Assembly (NCBI RefSeq): GCF_024398035.1 | Contig: NZ_CP073748.1 | Span: 1,096,001 to 1,160,000 of the forward strand | Direction of reading: 5' to 3' | DNA: 64,000 bases | Source of the DNA: Kordiimonas sp. SCSIO 12603 | GTDB lineage: Bacteria > Pseudomonadota > Alphaproteobacteria > Sphingomonadales > Kordiimonadaceae | Part shown: piece by piece, positions 43,317-52,954 of the stretch | Layout: each line of letters starts with the position of its first letter | Position numbering within the stretch: position 1 is the stretch's first letter | Position numbers and translations under genes: made by a program | Notes under the pieces: generated by a model | The model's input: only the letters and a program-made list of their open reading frames with translations | Told to the model about the DNA's origin: nothing | Databases searched by the model: none

Positions 43317-44579
43317 CTATTTACCTCGGATGACTGAAATACCCTGTTTCGGGTGCGCAGATAGTACTTTTTCATAAATCTTATTTAGTTCCGGGATGTG
43401 GTCTTCTCCCGTTGGTGTGAAGGTATCAATCGCTGCCTGCTTCATCTCTATAAGTTTCTTTGGTGAATCAAGAAGGGATTTGAGAGCATCATATACTTCG
43501 CCAATACCATCCACTGGTACTGCAAACCCATTTTTGTCATGCTCTACACGTTCTCCTTGAGCTCCCAGATTGGTAACGATTGGAACGACACCAGCAGTCC
43601 AGGCTTCACTTAGTGTAATCATGTATGTTTCGGGCCATACAGAGAGATGCAAGGACACGTCATAATCTTTGAGAATATCTATGATATCTTTAGGGTCGTA
43701 ACCGCCTTTGATAATTAAATTTGGGAATTTATGCTTCTCAAATAATTCTTTGTATTTAGGTTCTTGAATGCGACCAAGGACGGTAAAGCGTATTTTTTCA
43801 TGCTGTAATCCGCGGATGAGTTCAAACATCAAGTCACCCCCCTTAACTGAATTGTAGTTACCCGGGATAGCTACTTCCAGAAACTCCCCTTTAGGTTTAG
43901 GGGTCGGACGCTCTTGATCATTCGATGGCCAGGGTTTTGGGAGAGGAAGAATATGAAATAAATCATCAGGAAGATGCGGATAGATTTTTTGAAACGCGTT
44001 TTTCGTATAATTTGTGCTTGAGATCAAACCTGCGAAGTTTGATAGCATCTCTCCAATAAATGCGCGCCGCTGCTCCTGATAGCCAAATTCAATGTTATGA
44101 GTTGCCTGCAAACAGAAGTTACATTGGCTTACTGAATGGTCAAATGTATTGCAGAAACTGCCGTTCGGTTTACGTAGATTGAATTTGAAACAGGTAAGAT
44201 AGAAATCCTGCAGCGTATATAGCATCGGAATTTTCATGTTCTGCAGCACTTTTGGCAAGCCAAGTGGATGGCCTAAAAGATGTTGGAAGTGTACTAGATC
44301 AATCTTGTGTTCCCTTATCAGTTGGACAACAAGATTCATCCTTTGGTCTTCTTTTACAGTTTTAACCGATATCTGTTTTTCTAAGGCGTAAATGCGGAAT
44401 TTTTCATCTGGGGTTCTAACGATATATTCTGGTGTATTGTTGCGTGTGGTCTTAACCAGAAAAAAGACATTATACTCTGGATTTTTTCTTATAATGTCCT
44501 GATACACTTCGATGCCGCCGCCGGGAGTTAGCTCGGTGATGTTATGGGTAATGATCAGCAAGTTTTTTTTGGTCGACAT
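43317..44579 (-). CDS. Glycosyltransferase family 4 protein
   Basis: 420 residues of GT-B type. The N-terminal half opens with NLLIITHNITELTPGGGIEV. The donor-binding half has LEVAIPGNYNSVKGGDLMFE, ITLSEAWTAGVVPIVTNLGA and the acidic NGFAVPVDG region. A Cys cluster CNTFDHSVSQCNFCLQ in the middle (about 135-150) is unusual for GT4 proteins and may be a zinc site. Part of the glycan cluster; sugar unknown. Confidence 0.85.
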   Translation of the reverse strand: MSTKKNLLIITHNITELTPGGGIEVYQDIIRKNPEYNVFFLVKTTRNNTPEYIVRTPDEKFRIYALEKQISVKTVKEDQRMNLVVQLIREHKIDLVHFQHLLGHPLGLPKVLQNMKIPMLYTLQDFYLTCFKFNLRKPNGSFCNTFDHSVSQCNFCLQATHNIEFGYQEQRRAFIGEMLSNFAGLISSTNYTKNAFQKIYPHLPDDLFHILPLPKPWPSNDQERPTPKPKGEFLEVAIPGNYNSVKGGDLMFELIRGLQHEKIRFTVLGRIQEPKYKELFEKHKFPNLIIKGGYDPKDIIDILKDYDVSLHLSVWPETYMITLSEAWTAGVVPIVTNLGAQGERVEHDKNGFAVPVDGIGEVYDALKSLLDSPKKLIEMKQAAIDTFTPTGEDHIPELNKIYEKVLSAHPKQGISVIRGK

Positions 44580-44704
44580 CTTGTAATTCTCTATCCAGAA
44601 AAATATGAATTTTAATACTGGTAATAGGTTTTCAACATCTGGGATGTTTCAGTATTTACCTATTGTTTATTATTCGCTTTGAAGAATATTGATAAGGTTT
44701 TTTT

Positions 44705-45928
44705 GTGAAAACTATCATTTGTGATTCCAATTTAATTCATCGTTCAGGACATTTTTCCGTTTGGAATAAGTTTCTAGTAGATATTGCTCTTGAACAAGAG
44801 GAAGAAACGTTTCTGGTATCACATAAATCGTTGCCTGGTGAGAACTTATGGGGTGGTACGCTGGTAAAACATTTTCAGCACACCATCATGCATGACAGTG
44901 CGGAGCAGGATAACGCCAGAATTTTAAATACGTATCTGGGGTTCAATCAGGTATTCCTCAACGATATGAAGAAGTTGCCAGCTACTTGGTTTGAAAAAGA
45001 AACCAGAGTTATTTTTTCAAACCTCTCTTATAACCAGTTGGATGGTGCCGTTCGGTGGGTAGGTTCATTTGAAGAAGGTAAACGACCACATGTGATATTT
45101 TTTCTTCATGAACCCAGTGGGTGTTACTTCAATGAAGCATCAGGTGAGTTTTTGGTAAATCATGCGCATTCGGCTAAATTTCATCAGCATTTTTTAAAAA
45201 TGGCACGTGATGTTGGGGCGGAAATCTATACATGTGGTGAAACGCTTGCCAAACAATATAGCCATCTTGGCGGGCGGGAAATTTTACCGCATCCATTGAT
45301 CAACAGCGCTATACAAGCACCGCTAGAAATGAATCAAAAGAAGAATTTTGCGCAGGTCCTGATGTTTGCGGGTGTGCCTGATATCTCTAAGGGATTTGGA
45401 TTGATACCTGATGCGGTGTGTGATTTGACATCCAGGTGGCCAAAAATCAAATTTGCAGCCCATGCTGATAAACGTCGGTTATCTGGGGAAAATGAAGCTA
45501 TATTCGGTGAGTTATCCGCTTTGAGGCAAGAGCATCAGAATTTCTTGTTTAATACACTGTTACTGGATCAGGCCCAGTATGCGGACGCTTTCTTTTATAG
45601 TTCTGTTGTGGTTGCTCCTTACATAGGCGAAAACTATGTTTATCAAACATCAGGCGTGGTTTGGGAAGCCATTGCAACGGCTAATAGATTGGTGGTGCCG
45701 AAAGAAACGTGGCTTGAAAAAGAAGTGCAAGAAATTGGCGCTGACTATGTTGTATTTGACAAGGCGGATGGAGCGTTCGGGGTTGCTGATGCAGTTTCTC
45801 GTGCCTTGACAGGATTGGATATAACTCTTCAGCAGCGTATCGAATGTGCACAAAAATTTAGAGCCAAACAAAATCGCAGGCATATGATAGAAATTCTTAA
45901 AAGACCGATATACGAGTTAGCGCGCTAA
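44705..45928 (+). CDS. Glycosyltransferase-like protein, GT-B type
   Basis: 407 residues from a GTG at 44705. No family signature is decisive, but the layout (VLMFAGVPDISKGFGLIPDA near 220, SVVVAPYIGENYVYQTSGVV near 305 and a helical end) is that of a GT-B glycosyltransferase. Transcribed away from the GT4 gene and in the same cluster. A Gly-rich donor loop is not obvious, so substrate and activity are open. Confidence 0.6.
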   Translation: MKTIICDSNLIHRSGHFSVWNKFLVDIALEQEEETFLVSHKSLPGENLWGGTLVKHFQHTIMHDSAEQDNARILNTYLGFNQVFLNDMKKLPATWFEKETRVIFSNLSYNQLDGAVRWVGSFEEGKRPHVIFFLHEPSGCYFNEASGEFLVNHAHSAKFHQHFLKMARDVGAEIYTCGETLAKQYSHLGGREILPHPLINSAIQAPLEMNQKKNFAQVLMFAGVPDISKGFGLIPDAVCDLTSRWPKIKFAAHADKRRLSGENEAIFGELSALRQEHQNFLFNTLLLDQAQYADAFFYSSVVVAPYIGENYVYQTSGVVWEAIATANRLVVPKETWLEKEVQEIGADYVVFDKADGAFGVADAVSRALTGLDITLQQRIECAQKFRAKQNRRHMIEILKRPIYELAR

Positions 45929-45942
45929 GTCAAAGATCGTTG

Positions 45943-46758
45943 TTACACCTCAGGAATATGCTCCATTAGACGTGGCCCCATGCGTACAGGTTCAATCCGT
46001 TTTGCAAGTCCGGTGCGGTCATCTGTTTCCACGAAAGTGCCGCACACTGTTGCTTCGCCGCTCGCAGGGTTATAGCGTTCCTTATTCATTTTCGTTAGGA
46101 AACGGCTGATAGGCTCTTCTTTATCCATGCCGATAACACTGTTGTAATCACCGCACATCCCGGCATCTGTTTGGTAGGCTGTGCCTTTATCAAAAATCTG
46201 GCAGTCTGCTGTTGGAATATGGCTGTGAGTGCCAACAACAAGGCTTACCCGGCCATCCAGATATTGGCCCATGGCCATTTTCTCGCTTGTTGCCTCACCA
46301 TGAAAATCTACAACAATGGCATCAACAGTGGCACCAAGGCGGTATTTTTTCAGAATGTCGTCTACGGCGCGAAACGGGCAATCCATAGCGTTCATAAACA
46401 CACGACCCATGGCGTTGATAACCAGCACTTTTTTGCCTCGCGGGGCATCATAAATATTATAGCCGCGTCCTGGCGTGCCAGGTGGGTAATTTACTGGGCG
46501 AAGAATGCGGCCATCAGCACCAATAGCTGTAAGTAGTTCTTTTTGGTCGAATGTGTGATTGCCACCAGAGATAACATCGGCACCAGCCTGAATAACCTGT
46601 CCGGCAATTTTGCTTGTAGTACCAAATCCAGAGGCAGCGTTCTCAGCGTTTACTATAACGAAATCCAGTTTCAGTTTTTGGCGGAGATCGGGCAGGGCAT
46701 CTGTTGCAGCGTTTCTGCCAGAACGGCCCATCAAATCCCCCAGAAATAGTAAACGCAT
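45943..46758 (-). CDS. TIGR00282-type metallophosphoesterase (YmdB-like)
   Basis: 271 residues from the ATG at 46758, where MRLLFLGDLMGRSGRNAATD begins; the longer frame to 46848 would add 30 unlikely residues. Metal ligands: GDLMGR, VIVNAENAASGFG, GGNHTFDQKE, VDFHGEATSEK, VGTHSHIPTAD. The B. subtilis homologue YmdB hydrolyses 2',3'-cAMP. It lies in one strand group with fau, 6S RNA and zapA. Confidence 0.9.
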   Translation of the reverse strand: MRLLFLGDLMGRSGRNAATDALPDLRQKLKLDFVIVNAENAASGFGTTSKIAGQVIQAGADVISGGNHTFDQKELLTAIGADGRILRPVNYPPGTPGRGYNIYDAPRGKKVLVINAMGRVFMNAMDCPFRAVDDILKKYRLGATVDAIVVDFHGEATSEKMAMGQYLDGRVSLVVGTHSHIPTADCQIFDKGTAYQTDAGMCGDYNSVIGMDKEEPISRFLTKMNKERYNPASGEATVCGTFVETDDRTGLAKRIEPVRMGPRLMEHIPEV

Positions 46759-46784
46759 AATTTTTCTTTCTAACTTCTTACTCG

Positions 46785-47366
46785 TTACATCACTTTTTTG
46801 CGGGGAAGGATTACACCTTCCTCGGTAATGATGCCCTGCATTGGCCAATCAAATTCGCTTCTTGGTAAGTTTTCCACAAATTGGGCCCCATATGCAAACC
46901 CGAAGGCTTTAATTTCTGTGTGTGCTGCTAGCGTGCGATCGTAGTAGCCGCCGCCCCAGCCCAAACGATAACAGTCTTCATCAAAAGCGAGCAGAGGTGC
47001 TAACAGGGCGTTTGGAGTAACTTCAGGTGCATCTGTAACGGGCTGCATCGTGCCTAGAGCACCTTTCTCAAGCGGGTCCCCTTGTCCCCAAAGGCGGAAC
47101 GTGAGTGGCGCGTTTTCTTCGCTTACTACTGGCAACGCAATACGGTATCCAGCCTGTTCAAGCGACAACATCAAAAACCGTGGATCAAGCTCATCCCCAA
47201 TTGGCCAATAGCCAGCAATGATAGCGCCTTTGTTAAAACTGGAAAACATCTGCAGGCCGTGTTTCGCTGCTTTCTCTGCGGCTTCAAGAGCATACATTTG
47301 AGCAGCACCCGCGCGCATGCGTTTCGCCTCGGCGCGGAGATCAGCTTTGCTTGTTGGTTTTTTCAT
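46785..47366 (-). CDS. 5-formyltetrahydrofolate cyclo-ligase
   Basis: 193 residues. Converts 5-formyl-THF to 5,10-methenyl-THF with ATP. Motifs: KADLRAEAKRMRAGA at the start, IIAGYWPIGDELDPRFLM, and the C-terminal LLAFDEDCYRLGWGGGYYDR. It is the usual gene after 6S RNA in proteobacteria (ygfA/fau), which the context confirms. Confidence 0.93.
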   Translation of the reverse strand: MKKPTSKADLRAEAKRMRAGAAQMYALEAAEKAAKHGLQMFSSFNKGAIIAGYWPIGDELDPRFLMLSLEQAGYRIALPVVSEENAPLTFRLWGQGDPLEKGALGTMQPVTDAPEVTPNALLAPLLAFDEDCYRLGWGGGYYDRTLAAHTEIKAFGFAYGAQFVENLPRSEFDWPMQGIITEEGVILPRKKVM

Positions 47367-47382
47367 AGTGTCTTTCTGGTGG

Positions 47383-47549
47383 GTGCGGGACCACCTCTGC
47401 CGTTCTGACGTTTGTACTCTCCGGAACCTGATAAATCAGGTGGGCGCCGTATGAGAAGAACCACGGTTCTAACCAGTGACAGCTCCCTAGGAGTGTTTAT
47501 AGCCCCGGGAATTACTGCATATCGCACGCACAGCGCAGTGCCCGCGCCG
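47383..47549 (-). ncRNA. ssrS: 6S RNA
   Basis: Between zapA and the cyclo-ligase gene on the minus strand, the classic place of 6S RNA. The RNA strand begins near GCGCGGGCACTGC and ends near GTGGTCCCGCAC; these ends pair, as in the closing stem. GCGCCCACCTG followed by a U-rich segment and AGGTTCCGGAGAG matches the conserved 3' half seen in 6S RNAs, and the central bulge lies between CTAGGGAGCTGTC and its partner. It binds sigma-70 RNA polymerase and mimics an open promoter. Ends are approximate. Confidence 0.8.
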
Positions 47550-47554
47550 CATAC

Positions 47555-47872
47555 TTAAGCGTTTGTGAGCTTTTCTGCAATACCTTCTACTTCTGAAGAG
47601 ACTTCATTCAGAATTTTAGCGAGGTCGGTTTCGGAGATTGCGCCCATCAGTCCGCCACTCCCTCCGTTCTCAAGCGCTTCGTGAAGTTCATCTGCGATGA
47701 GTACTGCAGACATCAGAAGAAGGCGGGATTCGTTGATGTGCCCAAGCTTGCCAGCGAGATCACGCGCCTTGGTGTCAACATAGGCTGCGAGTTTGCGAAT
47801 GCGATCTTCATCACCTTCAGCGCAAGCGAGCGGATAAGGTTTACCGTTAATGTTTACACTAATCTGCGCCAT
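47555..47872 (-). CDS. zapA: Cell division protein ZapA
   Basis: 105 residues. Begins MAQISVNINGKPYPLACAEG, then EDRIRKLAAYVDTKARDLAG and a long C-terminal helix; this is the ZapA pattern. It bundles FtsZ filaments at the division site. Its start overlaps the preceding coiled-coil gene by TAATG, so both are co-translated. Confidence 0.9.
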   Translation of the reverse strand: MAQISVNINGKPYPLACAEGDEDRIRKLAAYVDTKARDLAGKLGHINESRLLLMSAVLIADELHEALENGGSGGLMGAISETDLAKILNEVSSEVEGIAEKLTNA

Positions 47873-48357
47873 TATGCATCTCCCGCCAGAGGTTCAAGGC
47901 TTGCAATTGCTCTATCCAGTTCGGCTTTGATCATTTCTTTTTCAGCCTGCATCTCTTCCAGTCTCTGCTGCAAGAGGCGCATTTCCAGCTGTCCGCTAAC
48001 ATCAACCTCAAGCGGTTTTGGTTTATCTACCTGTTCTTGTAGATCTGCATATTTGGTTTTCAGAAGCCGATAGTTTTGCTCAAGTGCGGATTTTTCTTCC
48101 CGTAATGTGGCAAGTTGATCTTCAATTTCCGATGACGGTGTTTGTAGGGCATGTGCTGCAATTTGTTCATGCAGTTTCAGGTTTTCTGTTTCCAGTTTTG
48201 CCACGCGTTCAGCAAGCTGAACTTTCTCATTCGTGATACTGGCTGCTGAATTTAAAGCTTCGCGTGTCGTAATTACACCCTGAGCTAAGCCTGAGAGAGC
48301 TGTCTCGAGTCGCGCTCTTGCCGCTTCTAATTCTTGTGAAGATGTATGCTCTGTCAT
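47872..48357 (-). CDS. Coiled-coil protein upstream of ZapA (DUF4164-like)
   Basis: 161 residues, nearly all heptad coiled coil (about 8-155: ARLETALSGLAQGVITTREA, LAERVAKLETENLKLHEQIA, LEMRLLQQRLEEMQAEKEMI). Such a protein is often encoded just before zapA in alphaproteobacteria, and a division or ZapB-like partner role is likely though not shown. No signal peptide. Confidence 0.7.
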   Translation of the reverse strand: MTEHTSSQELEAARARLETALSGLAQGVITTREALNSAASITNEKVQLAERVAKLETENLKLHEQIAAHALQTPSSEIEDQLATLREEKSALEQNYRLLKTKYADLQEQVDKPKPLEVDVSGQLEMRLLQQRLEEMQAEKEMIKAELDRAIASLEPLAGDA

Positions 48358-48600
48358 TTTCTTGTCTCAACTAACTGAAGGCGCTAAAGCCGATAATTTC
48401 AGTATGTAAAAAGCTAATTTCTCTTGAAGATAGGGTGTTTGCAGGACTGTCGTCAATCATACACAAGCATTGTTGCATCTGAAAGTAAGAAAAACACTGC
48501 TAAATTACGCTCACAAAGGTTGACTATGCAGTTCTTCCCCGCCATTTTGACCGCGATTTTCACGTCGCCTTTTTAGGGCCAAAAAGACAAGTTGATAGAA

Positions 48601-50604
48601 ATGAGCGATATTTCACTCCAAGCTGAAAATGATCTTGAGCAAAAAATGGCAAATGCGATCCGCGCTTTGTCCATGGATGCAATCCAAAAAGCGAATTCGG
48701 GCCACCCTGGTATGCCAATGGGAATGGCCGATGTAGCAACAGTTCTTTTCTCTAAGTTTATGAATTTCGATCCCGCGTGGCCAACATGGCCAAACCGGGA
48801 TCGTTTTGTATTGTCAGCTGGTCACGGCTCAATGCTGATCTATTCGCTCCTTCACCTAACAGGTTATGAAAACCCGACAATGGAAGATATTAAAAACTTC
48901 CGTCAGCTTCATAGCCCAACCGCTGGTCATCCAGAGTTCGGTGAGTGCCCGGGTGTTGAAACAACAACTGGCCCGCTAGGCCAAGGTCTTGCAACATCTG
49001 TTGGTATGGCAATCGGTGAGCGTCTATCAAACTCTGAGTACGGTGACGATATAACGAACCACCACACATATGTGTTGGCGGGTGACGGCTGTTTGATGGA
49101 AGGTGTTTCTCAGGAAGCTATCTCTCTTGCAGGTCACTTAAATCTATCGAAGATGATCGTGCTTTGGGATGATAACTCTATTTCCATCGATGGTTCGATC
49201 GATCTTTCATCAAGTGAAGATATGATGGCGCGCTTTGAAGCTGCAGGCTGGCATGTTCAGGCAGTTGATGGCCACGATATGGAAGCGATTGAAGTTGCAA
49301 TTGGTCTTGCGAAGGAAGCCGATAAGCCTTCCATGATCGCATGCCGCACTACAATCGGTTACGGCGCTCCTAACAAGCAAGGTACATCTGCAACACATGG
49401 TGCACCGCTTGGTGATGATGAAATTGCTGCGGCACGTGCTTTCCTAGGCTGGGACGCTGAACCATTCGTAGTTCCGGAAGATGTGCTAAACGCTTGGCGC
49501 GCTGTTGGCGCGAAAGGCGCAAGCGCTTCTGCCGCATGGAAAGACAAATTCGGTGCGCTTGATCAGTTCGTGAAAGAAGATTTTGATCGCCGTCAGAATA
49601 AAGACCTTCCAGCAGGTTTCACAACAGCGATCAACGAATATAAAGCCCAGCTTGCTGCTGAGCCTGTAAAGGTTGCGACACGTAAAGCAAGCCAGATGGC
49701 GCTTGAAGTGATCAACGGTGTTGTGCCTGAAACAATTGGTGGTTCCGCTGACCTTACGGGTTCGAACCTTACAAAAACAAGCCAGACAGAAGGCATCACA
49801 GCTGATGATTTCTCTGGTCGTTATATGTATTACGGTATCCGTGAATTTGAAATGTGTGCAGCGATGAACGGCCTTGCGCTATACAATCAGCACATTCCGT
49901 ACGGTGGTACGTTCATGGTATTCACCGACTATGCTCGCCCAGCGATCCGCCTTGCGGCGTTGATGAAGCAGCGCGCGATTTATGTGATGACACACGATAG
50001 CATTGGTCTTGGTGAAGATGGCCCTACGCACCAGCCTGTTGAGCATGTGATGAGCCTGCGTACAATGCCGAATGTGAATGTTTTCCGTCCATGTGATGCT
50101 GTTGAAACAGCTGAATGTTGGGCGCTTTCACTGGAAGCTAAAGAAACACCAAGCATTCTATCCCTTACACGCCAGGGCCTTATTCAGCAGCGTACTACGC
50201 ACACTGATGAGAACCTCTGTGCTAAAGGTGGTTATGTTCTGCATGAAGCAGAAGGTGGCGAAGCGAAAGTTGTATTGATCGCAACAGGTTCTGAAGTTGA
50301 AATCGCAGCAGCAGCGCGCGATACACTTCAGGCAGATGGTGTGCCAACACGTGTTGTTTCCATGCCATGTACAGACCTGTTTGATCAGCAAGACGCGGCT
50401 TATAAAGCAGAGGTACTGCCTGTGGCTGCTTTGAAAGCTTCTATTGAAGCGGGAACTACATTCGGTTGGGAGCGTTATACTGGCCTTGACGGCGTGAATA
50501 TCGGTATGACCACGTTTGGTGCTTCGGCTCCAGCTGATGAACTATATGAGCATTTCGGAATTACAGCTGATGCACTGGTTGCAGCTGTGCGTGAGAAGCT
50601 CTAA
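48601..50604 (+). CDS. tkt: Transketolase
   Basis: 667 residues from the ATG at 48601. Thiamine-diphosphate enzyme of the pentose phosphate pathway that moves two-carbon units between sugar phosphates. Family blocks: KANSGHPGMPMGMADVATVL, DRFVLSAGHGSMLIYSLLHL, the ThDP motif GDGCLMEGVSQEA through WDDNSISIDG, and THDSIGLGEDGPTHQPVEHV. First gene in a tkt-gap-pgk series. Confidence 0.95.
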   Translation: MSDISLQAENDLEQKMANAIRALSMDAIQKANSGHPGMPMGMADVATVLFSKFMNFDPAWPTWPNRDRFVLSAGHGSMLIYSLLHLTGYENPTMEDIKNFRQLHSPTAGHPEFGECPGVETTTGPLGQGLATSVGMAIGERLSNSEYGDDITNHHTYVLAGDGCLMEGVSQEAISLAGHLNLSKMIVLWDDNSISIDGSIDLSSSEDMMARFEAAGWHVQAVDGHDMEAIEVAIGLAKEADKPSMIACRTTIGYGAPNKQGTSATHGAPLGDDEIAAARAFLGWDAEPFVVPEDVLNAWRAVGAKGASASAAWKDKFGALDQFVKEDFDRRQNKDLPAGFTTAINEYKAQLAAEPVKVATRKASQMALEVINGVVPETIGGSADLTGSNLTKTSQTEGITADDFSGRYMYYGIREFEMCAAMNGLALYNQHIPYGGTFMVFTDYARPAIRLAALMKQRAIYVMTHDSIGLGEDGPTHQPVEHVMSLRTMPNVNVFRPCDAVETAECWALSLEAKETPSILSLTRQGLIQQRTTHTDENLCAKGGYVLHEAEGGEAKVVLIATGSEVEIAAAARDTLQADGVPTRVVSMPCTDLFDQQDAAYKAEVLPVAALKASIEAGTTFGWERYTGLDGVNIGMTTFGASAPADELYEHFGITADALVAAVREKL

Positions 50605-50659
50605 TTAATTACAAATATTTTGTTTGTACGAATACACCACTATTTGGAGGACAACCTCA

Positions 50660-51664
50660 ATGACTGTACGTGTTTCCATTAACGGATTTGGCCGCATCGG
50701 CCGTAACGTTCTTCGCGCTATCTATGAAAGCGGTCGCACAGATATCAAAGTTGTAGCGATCAACGATCTTGGTGACGTGGAGATGAACGCTTACCTTCTT
50801 AAGCGTGATAGCGTTCATGGCCCATTCCCTGGTGATGTGAAGGTAGACGGCGATGCAATCGTTGTGAACGGTGACCGCATCCGCGTTACTGCTATCCGTA
50901 ACCCTGAAGAGCTTCCTTGGGGTGAAGAAAATGTTGATGTTGCAATGGAATGTACAGGCATTTTCACAGCACGCGAAAAAGCAGCAATGCACCTAACAGC
51001 AGGCGCGAAAAAAGTTCTTATCTCAGCGCCTGGTGCAAATGCAGATAAAACAATCGTATACGGCGTGAACGATGGTGACCTGACAGCAGAAGATACAATC
51101 GTATCAAACGCGTCTTGTACAACAAACTGTCTGTCACCTGTTGCAAAAGTGCTTAACGACCTTGTTGGCATTGAGCGCGGTTACATGACAACTGTTCACG
51201 CTTATACTGGTGATCAACCTGTTCTTGACACACTGCATTCAGACCCACGCCGCGCACGTGCGGCTGCACTAAGCATGATCCCAACATCAACGGGTGCTGC
51301 TAAAGCTGTTGGTCTTGTTCTTCCTGAGCTTGCTGGCAAGCTTGATGGTTCGGCGGTTCGTGTTCCAACACCAAACGTATCTCTTGTAGATCTTAAGTTT
51401 GATGCTGGCCGCGAGACAACTGCGGAAGAAATCAACGAAGCAATCAAAGCTGCTGCTGAAGGCGATATGAAAGGCGTTCTTGGTTATGAAGATATGCCTG
51501 CAGTTTCTATCGACTTTAACCACAATGCAAACAGCTCAACATTTGATTCAAGCCAGACAAAGGTAACAGACGGCACATTCGTTCGTATCCTGACATGGTA
51601 CGATAACGAGTGGGGCTTCTCCAACCGTATGGCTGATACAGCTGTGAAAATGGCGAGCCTCTAA
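50660..51664 (+). CDS. gap: Type I glyceraldehyde-3-phosphate dehydrogenase
   Basis: 334 residues; GGAGG 10 bp before the ATG sets the start. NAD-binding [20 protein letters not shown], active-site [19 protein letters not shown] with Cys near 152, then [10 protein letters not shown] and [20 protein letters not shown]. Glycolytic enzyme, 55 bp after tkt, followed by a terminator. Confidence 0.95.
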   Translation: MTVRVSINGFGRIGRNVLRAIYESGRTDIKVVAINDLGDVEMNAYLLKRDSVHGPFPGDVKVDGDAIVVNGDRIRVTAIRNPEELPWGEENVDVAMECTGIFTAREKAAMHLTAGAKKVLISAPGANADKTIVYGVNDGDLTAEDTIVSNASCTTNCLSPVAKVLNDLVGIERGYMTTVHAYTGDQPVLDTLHSDPRRARAAALSMIPTSTGAAKAVGLVLPELAGKLDGSAVRVPTPNVSLVDLKFDAGRETTAEEINEAIKAAAEGDMKGVLGYEDMPAVSIDFNHNANSSTFDSSQTKVTDGTFVRILTWYDNEWGFSNRMADTAVKMASL

Positions 51665-51686
51665 GCTCTTTCATTTAAGTGATTAT

Positions 51687-51713
51687 AAGGGCGGTCGGTT
51701 GATCGCCCTTTTT
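51687..51713 (+). terminator. Terminator after gap
   Basis: AAGGGCGGTC and GATCGCCCTT form a 10-bp stem with one mismatch and a G-C rich base, followed by TTTT. Confidence 0.75.
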
Positions 51714-51742
51714 ACTATCAGCCTTCTTCGAGAGTGATAAAA

Positions 51743-52906
51743 ATGGCTTTCAAAACAATAAAAGACCTTGGTGACCTAACAGGTAAAACTGCTGTTGTGC
51801 GTGTGGATATCAACGTACCAATGCAGGACGGCGAGGTAACAGATGCAACTCGTCTTCACGCAGTGAAGCCAACAGTGGACGCAATCGTAGCCGCTGGTGG
51901 CCGTTCGGTTCTTCTGGCACACTTTGGTCGCCCTAAGGGTAAAGTGGTGCCTGAGATGTCCTTGAAACCGATTGTGCCAGCACTTGCTGATGTTCTTGAG
52001 CGCAGTGTTGGTTTTGCTGAACTCGGTGATGATCTGCCATCAGATGAAGTTGTTGTTCTTGAAAACACACGCTTCTTTGAGGACGAAGAAAAGAATGATC
52101 CTGAATTGGCAGCTAAGTTTGCAGCCCTTGGTGATGTGTATGTAAACGATGCGTTCTCAGCGGCGCATCGCGCCCATGCTTCCACAGCTGCTATTGCAAA
52201 GTTACTTCCGGCTGCTGCTGGCGAAACCATGGGCGCTGAACTGAAAGCACTTGAAAACGCGCTTGGTACGCCTGTGAAACCGGTTGTTGCTGTTGTGGGC
52301 GGTGCCAAAGTTTCGTCAAAGCTTGCGGTCCTTGAAAACCTTGTGGAGCAAGTTGATCATCTGATCATCGGTGGCGGCATGGCTAACACATTCCTTTTCG
52401 CACAAGGTATGGATATCGGTGCCAGCCTTTGTGAGAAAGATTTGAAAGATACAGCGCTTACTATTCTTTCCAAGGCTAAGGATGCTGGCTGTAAAGTGCA
52501 CTTGCCATCTGATGTTGTTGTAGCAACTGAATTTAAAGCTCATGCTGCAAATGAGACTAAAGGTGTAGATGCTGTATCCGGCGCTGAGATGATCCTTGAT
52601 GCAGGCCCTGCGACTGTCGCTGAGCTTGCTGAGGTGCTTAAGGTATCCAAAACACTTGTATGGAACGGCCCTATGGGTGCGTTTGAAATGGAGCCATTTG
52701 ACGCGGCTACAGTTGCACTTGCTAAGGCTGCTGGTGAACTGTCCGAGGCTGGATCTCTTCTCACTGTTGCAGGTGGTGGTGATACAGTAGCGGCACTTGC
52801 TCATGCTGGTGTGAAAGAACAGTTCACACATATTTCTACAGCTGGTGGCGCATTCCTTGAGTGGATGGAAGGTAAAGAGCTTCCGGGTGTCGCGGCGCTT
52901 GGTTAA
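51743..52906 (+). CDS. pgk: Phosphoglycerate kinase
   Basis: 387 residues from the ATG at 51743 (GTG at 51734 is possible). Two-domain kinase: [60 protein letters not shown] and [11 protein letters not shown], ending GGGDTVAAL and [10 protein letters not shown]. Makes ATP from 1,3-bisphosphoglycerate. Confidence 0.95.
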   Translation: MAFKTIKDLGDLTGKTAVVRVDINVPMQDGEVTDATRLHAVKPTVDAIVAAGGRSVLLAHFGRPKGKVVPEMSLKPIVPALADVLERSVGFAELGDDLPSDEVVVLENTRFFEDEEKNDPELAAKFAALGDVYVNDAFSAAHRAHASTAAIAKLLPAAAGETMGAELKALENALGTPVKPVVAVVGGAKVSSKLAVLENLVEQVDHLIIGGGMANTFLFAQGMDIGASLCEKDLKDTALTILSKAKDAGCKVHLPSDVVVATEFKAHAANETKGVDAVSGAEMILDAGPATVAELAEVLKVSKTLVWNGPMGAFEMEPFDAATVALAKAAGELSEAGSLLTVAGGGDTVAALAHAGVKEQFTHISTAGGAFLEWMEGKELPGVAALG

Positions 52907-52927
52907 AGCTCATTAAAGTGTTTCAGG

Positions 52928-52954
52928 AAAGGCTCGCACGTGCGGGCCTTTTTT
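52928..52954. terminator. Terminator pgk / hybrid kinase
   Basis: AAGGCTCGCAC pairs with GTGCGGGCCTT (one G-T) and is followed by TTTTTT. Ends pgk and abuts the stop of the convergent kinase gene. Confidence 0.8.
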
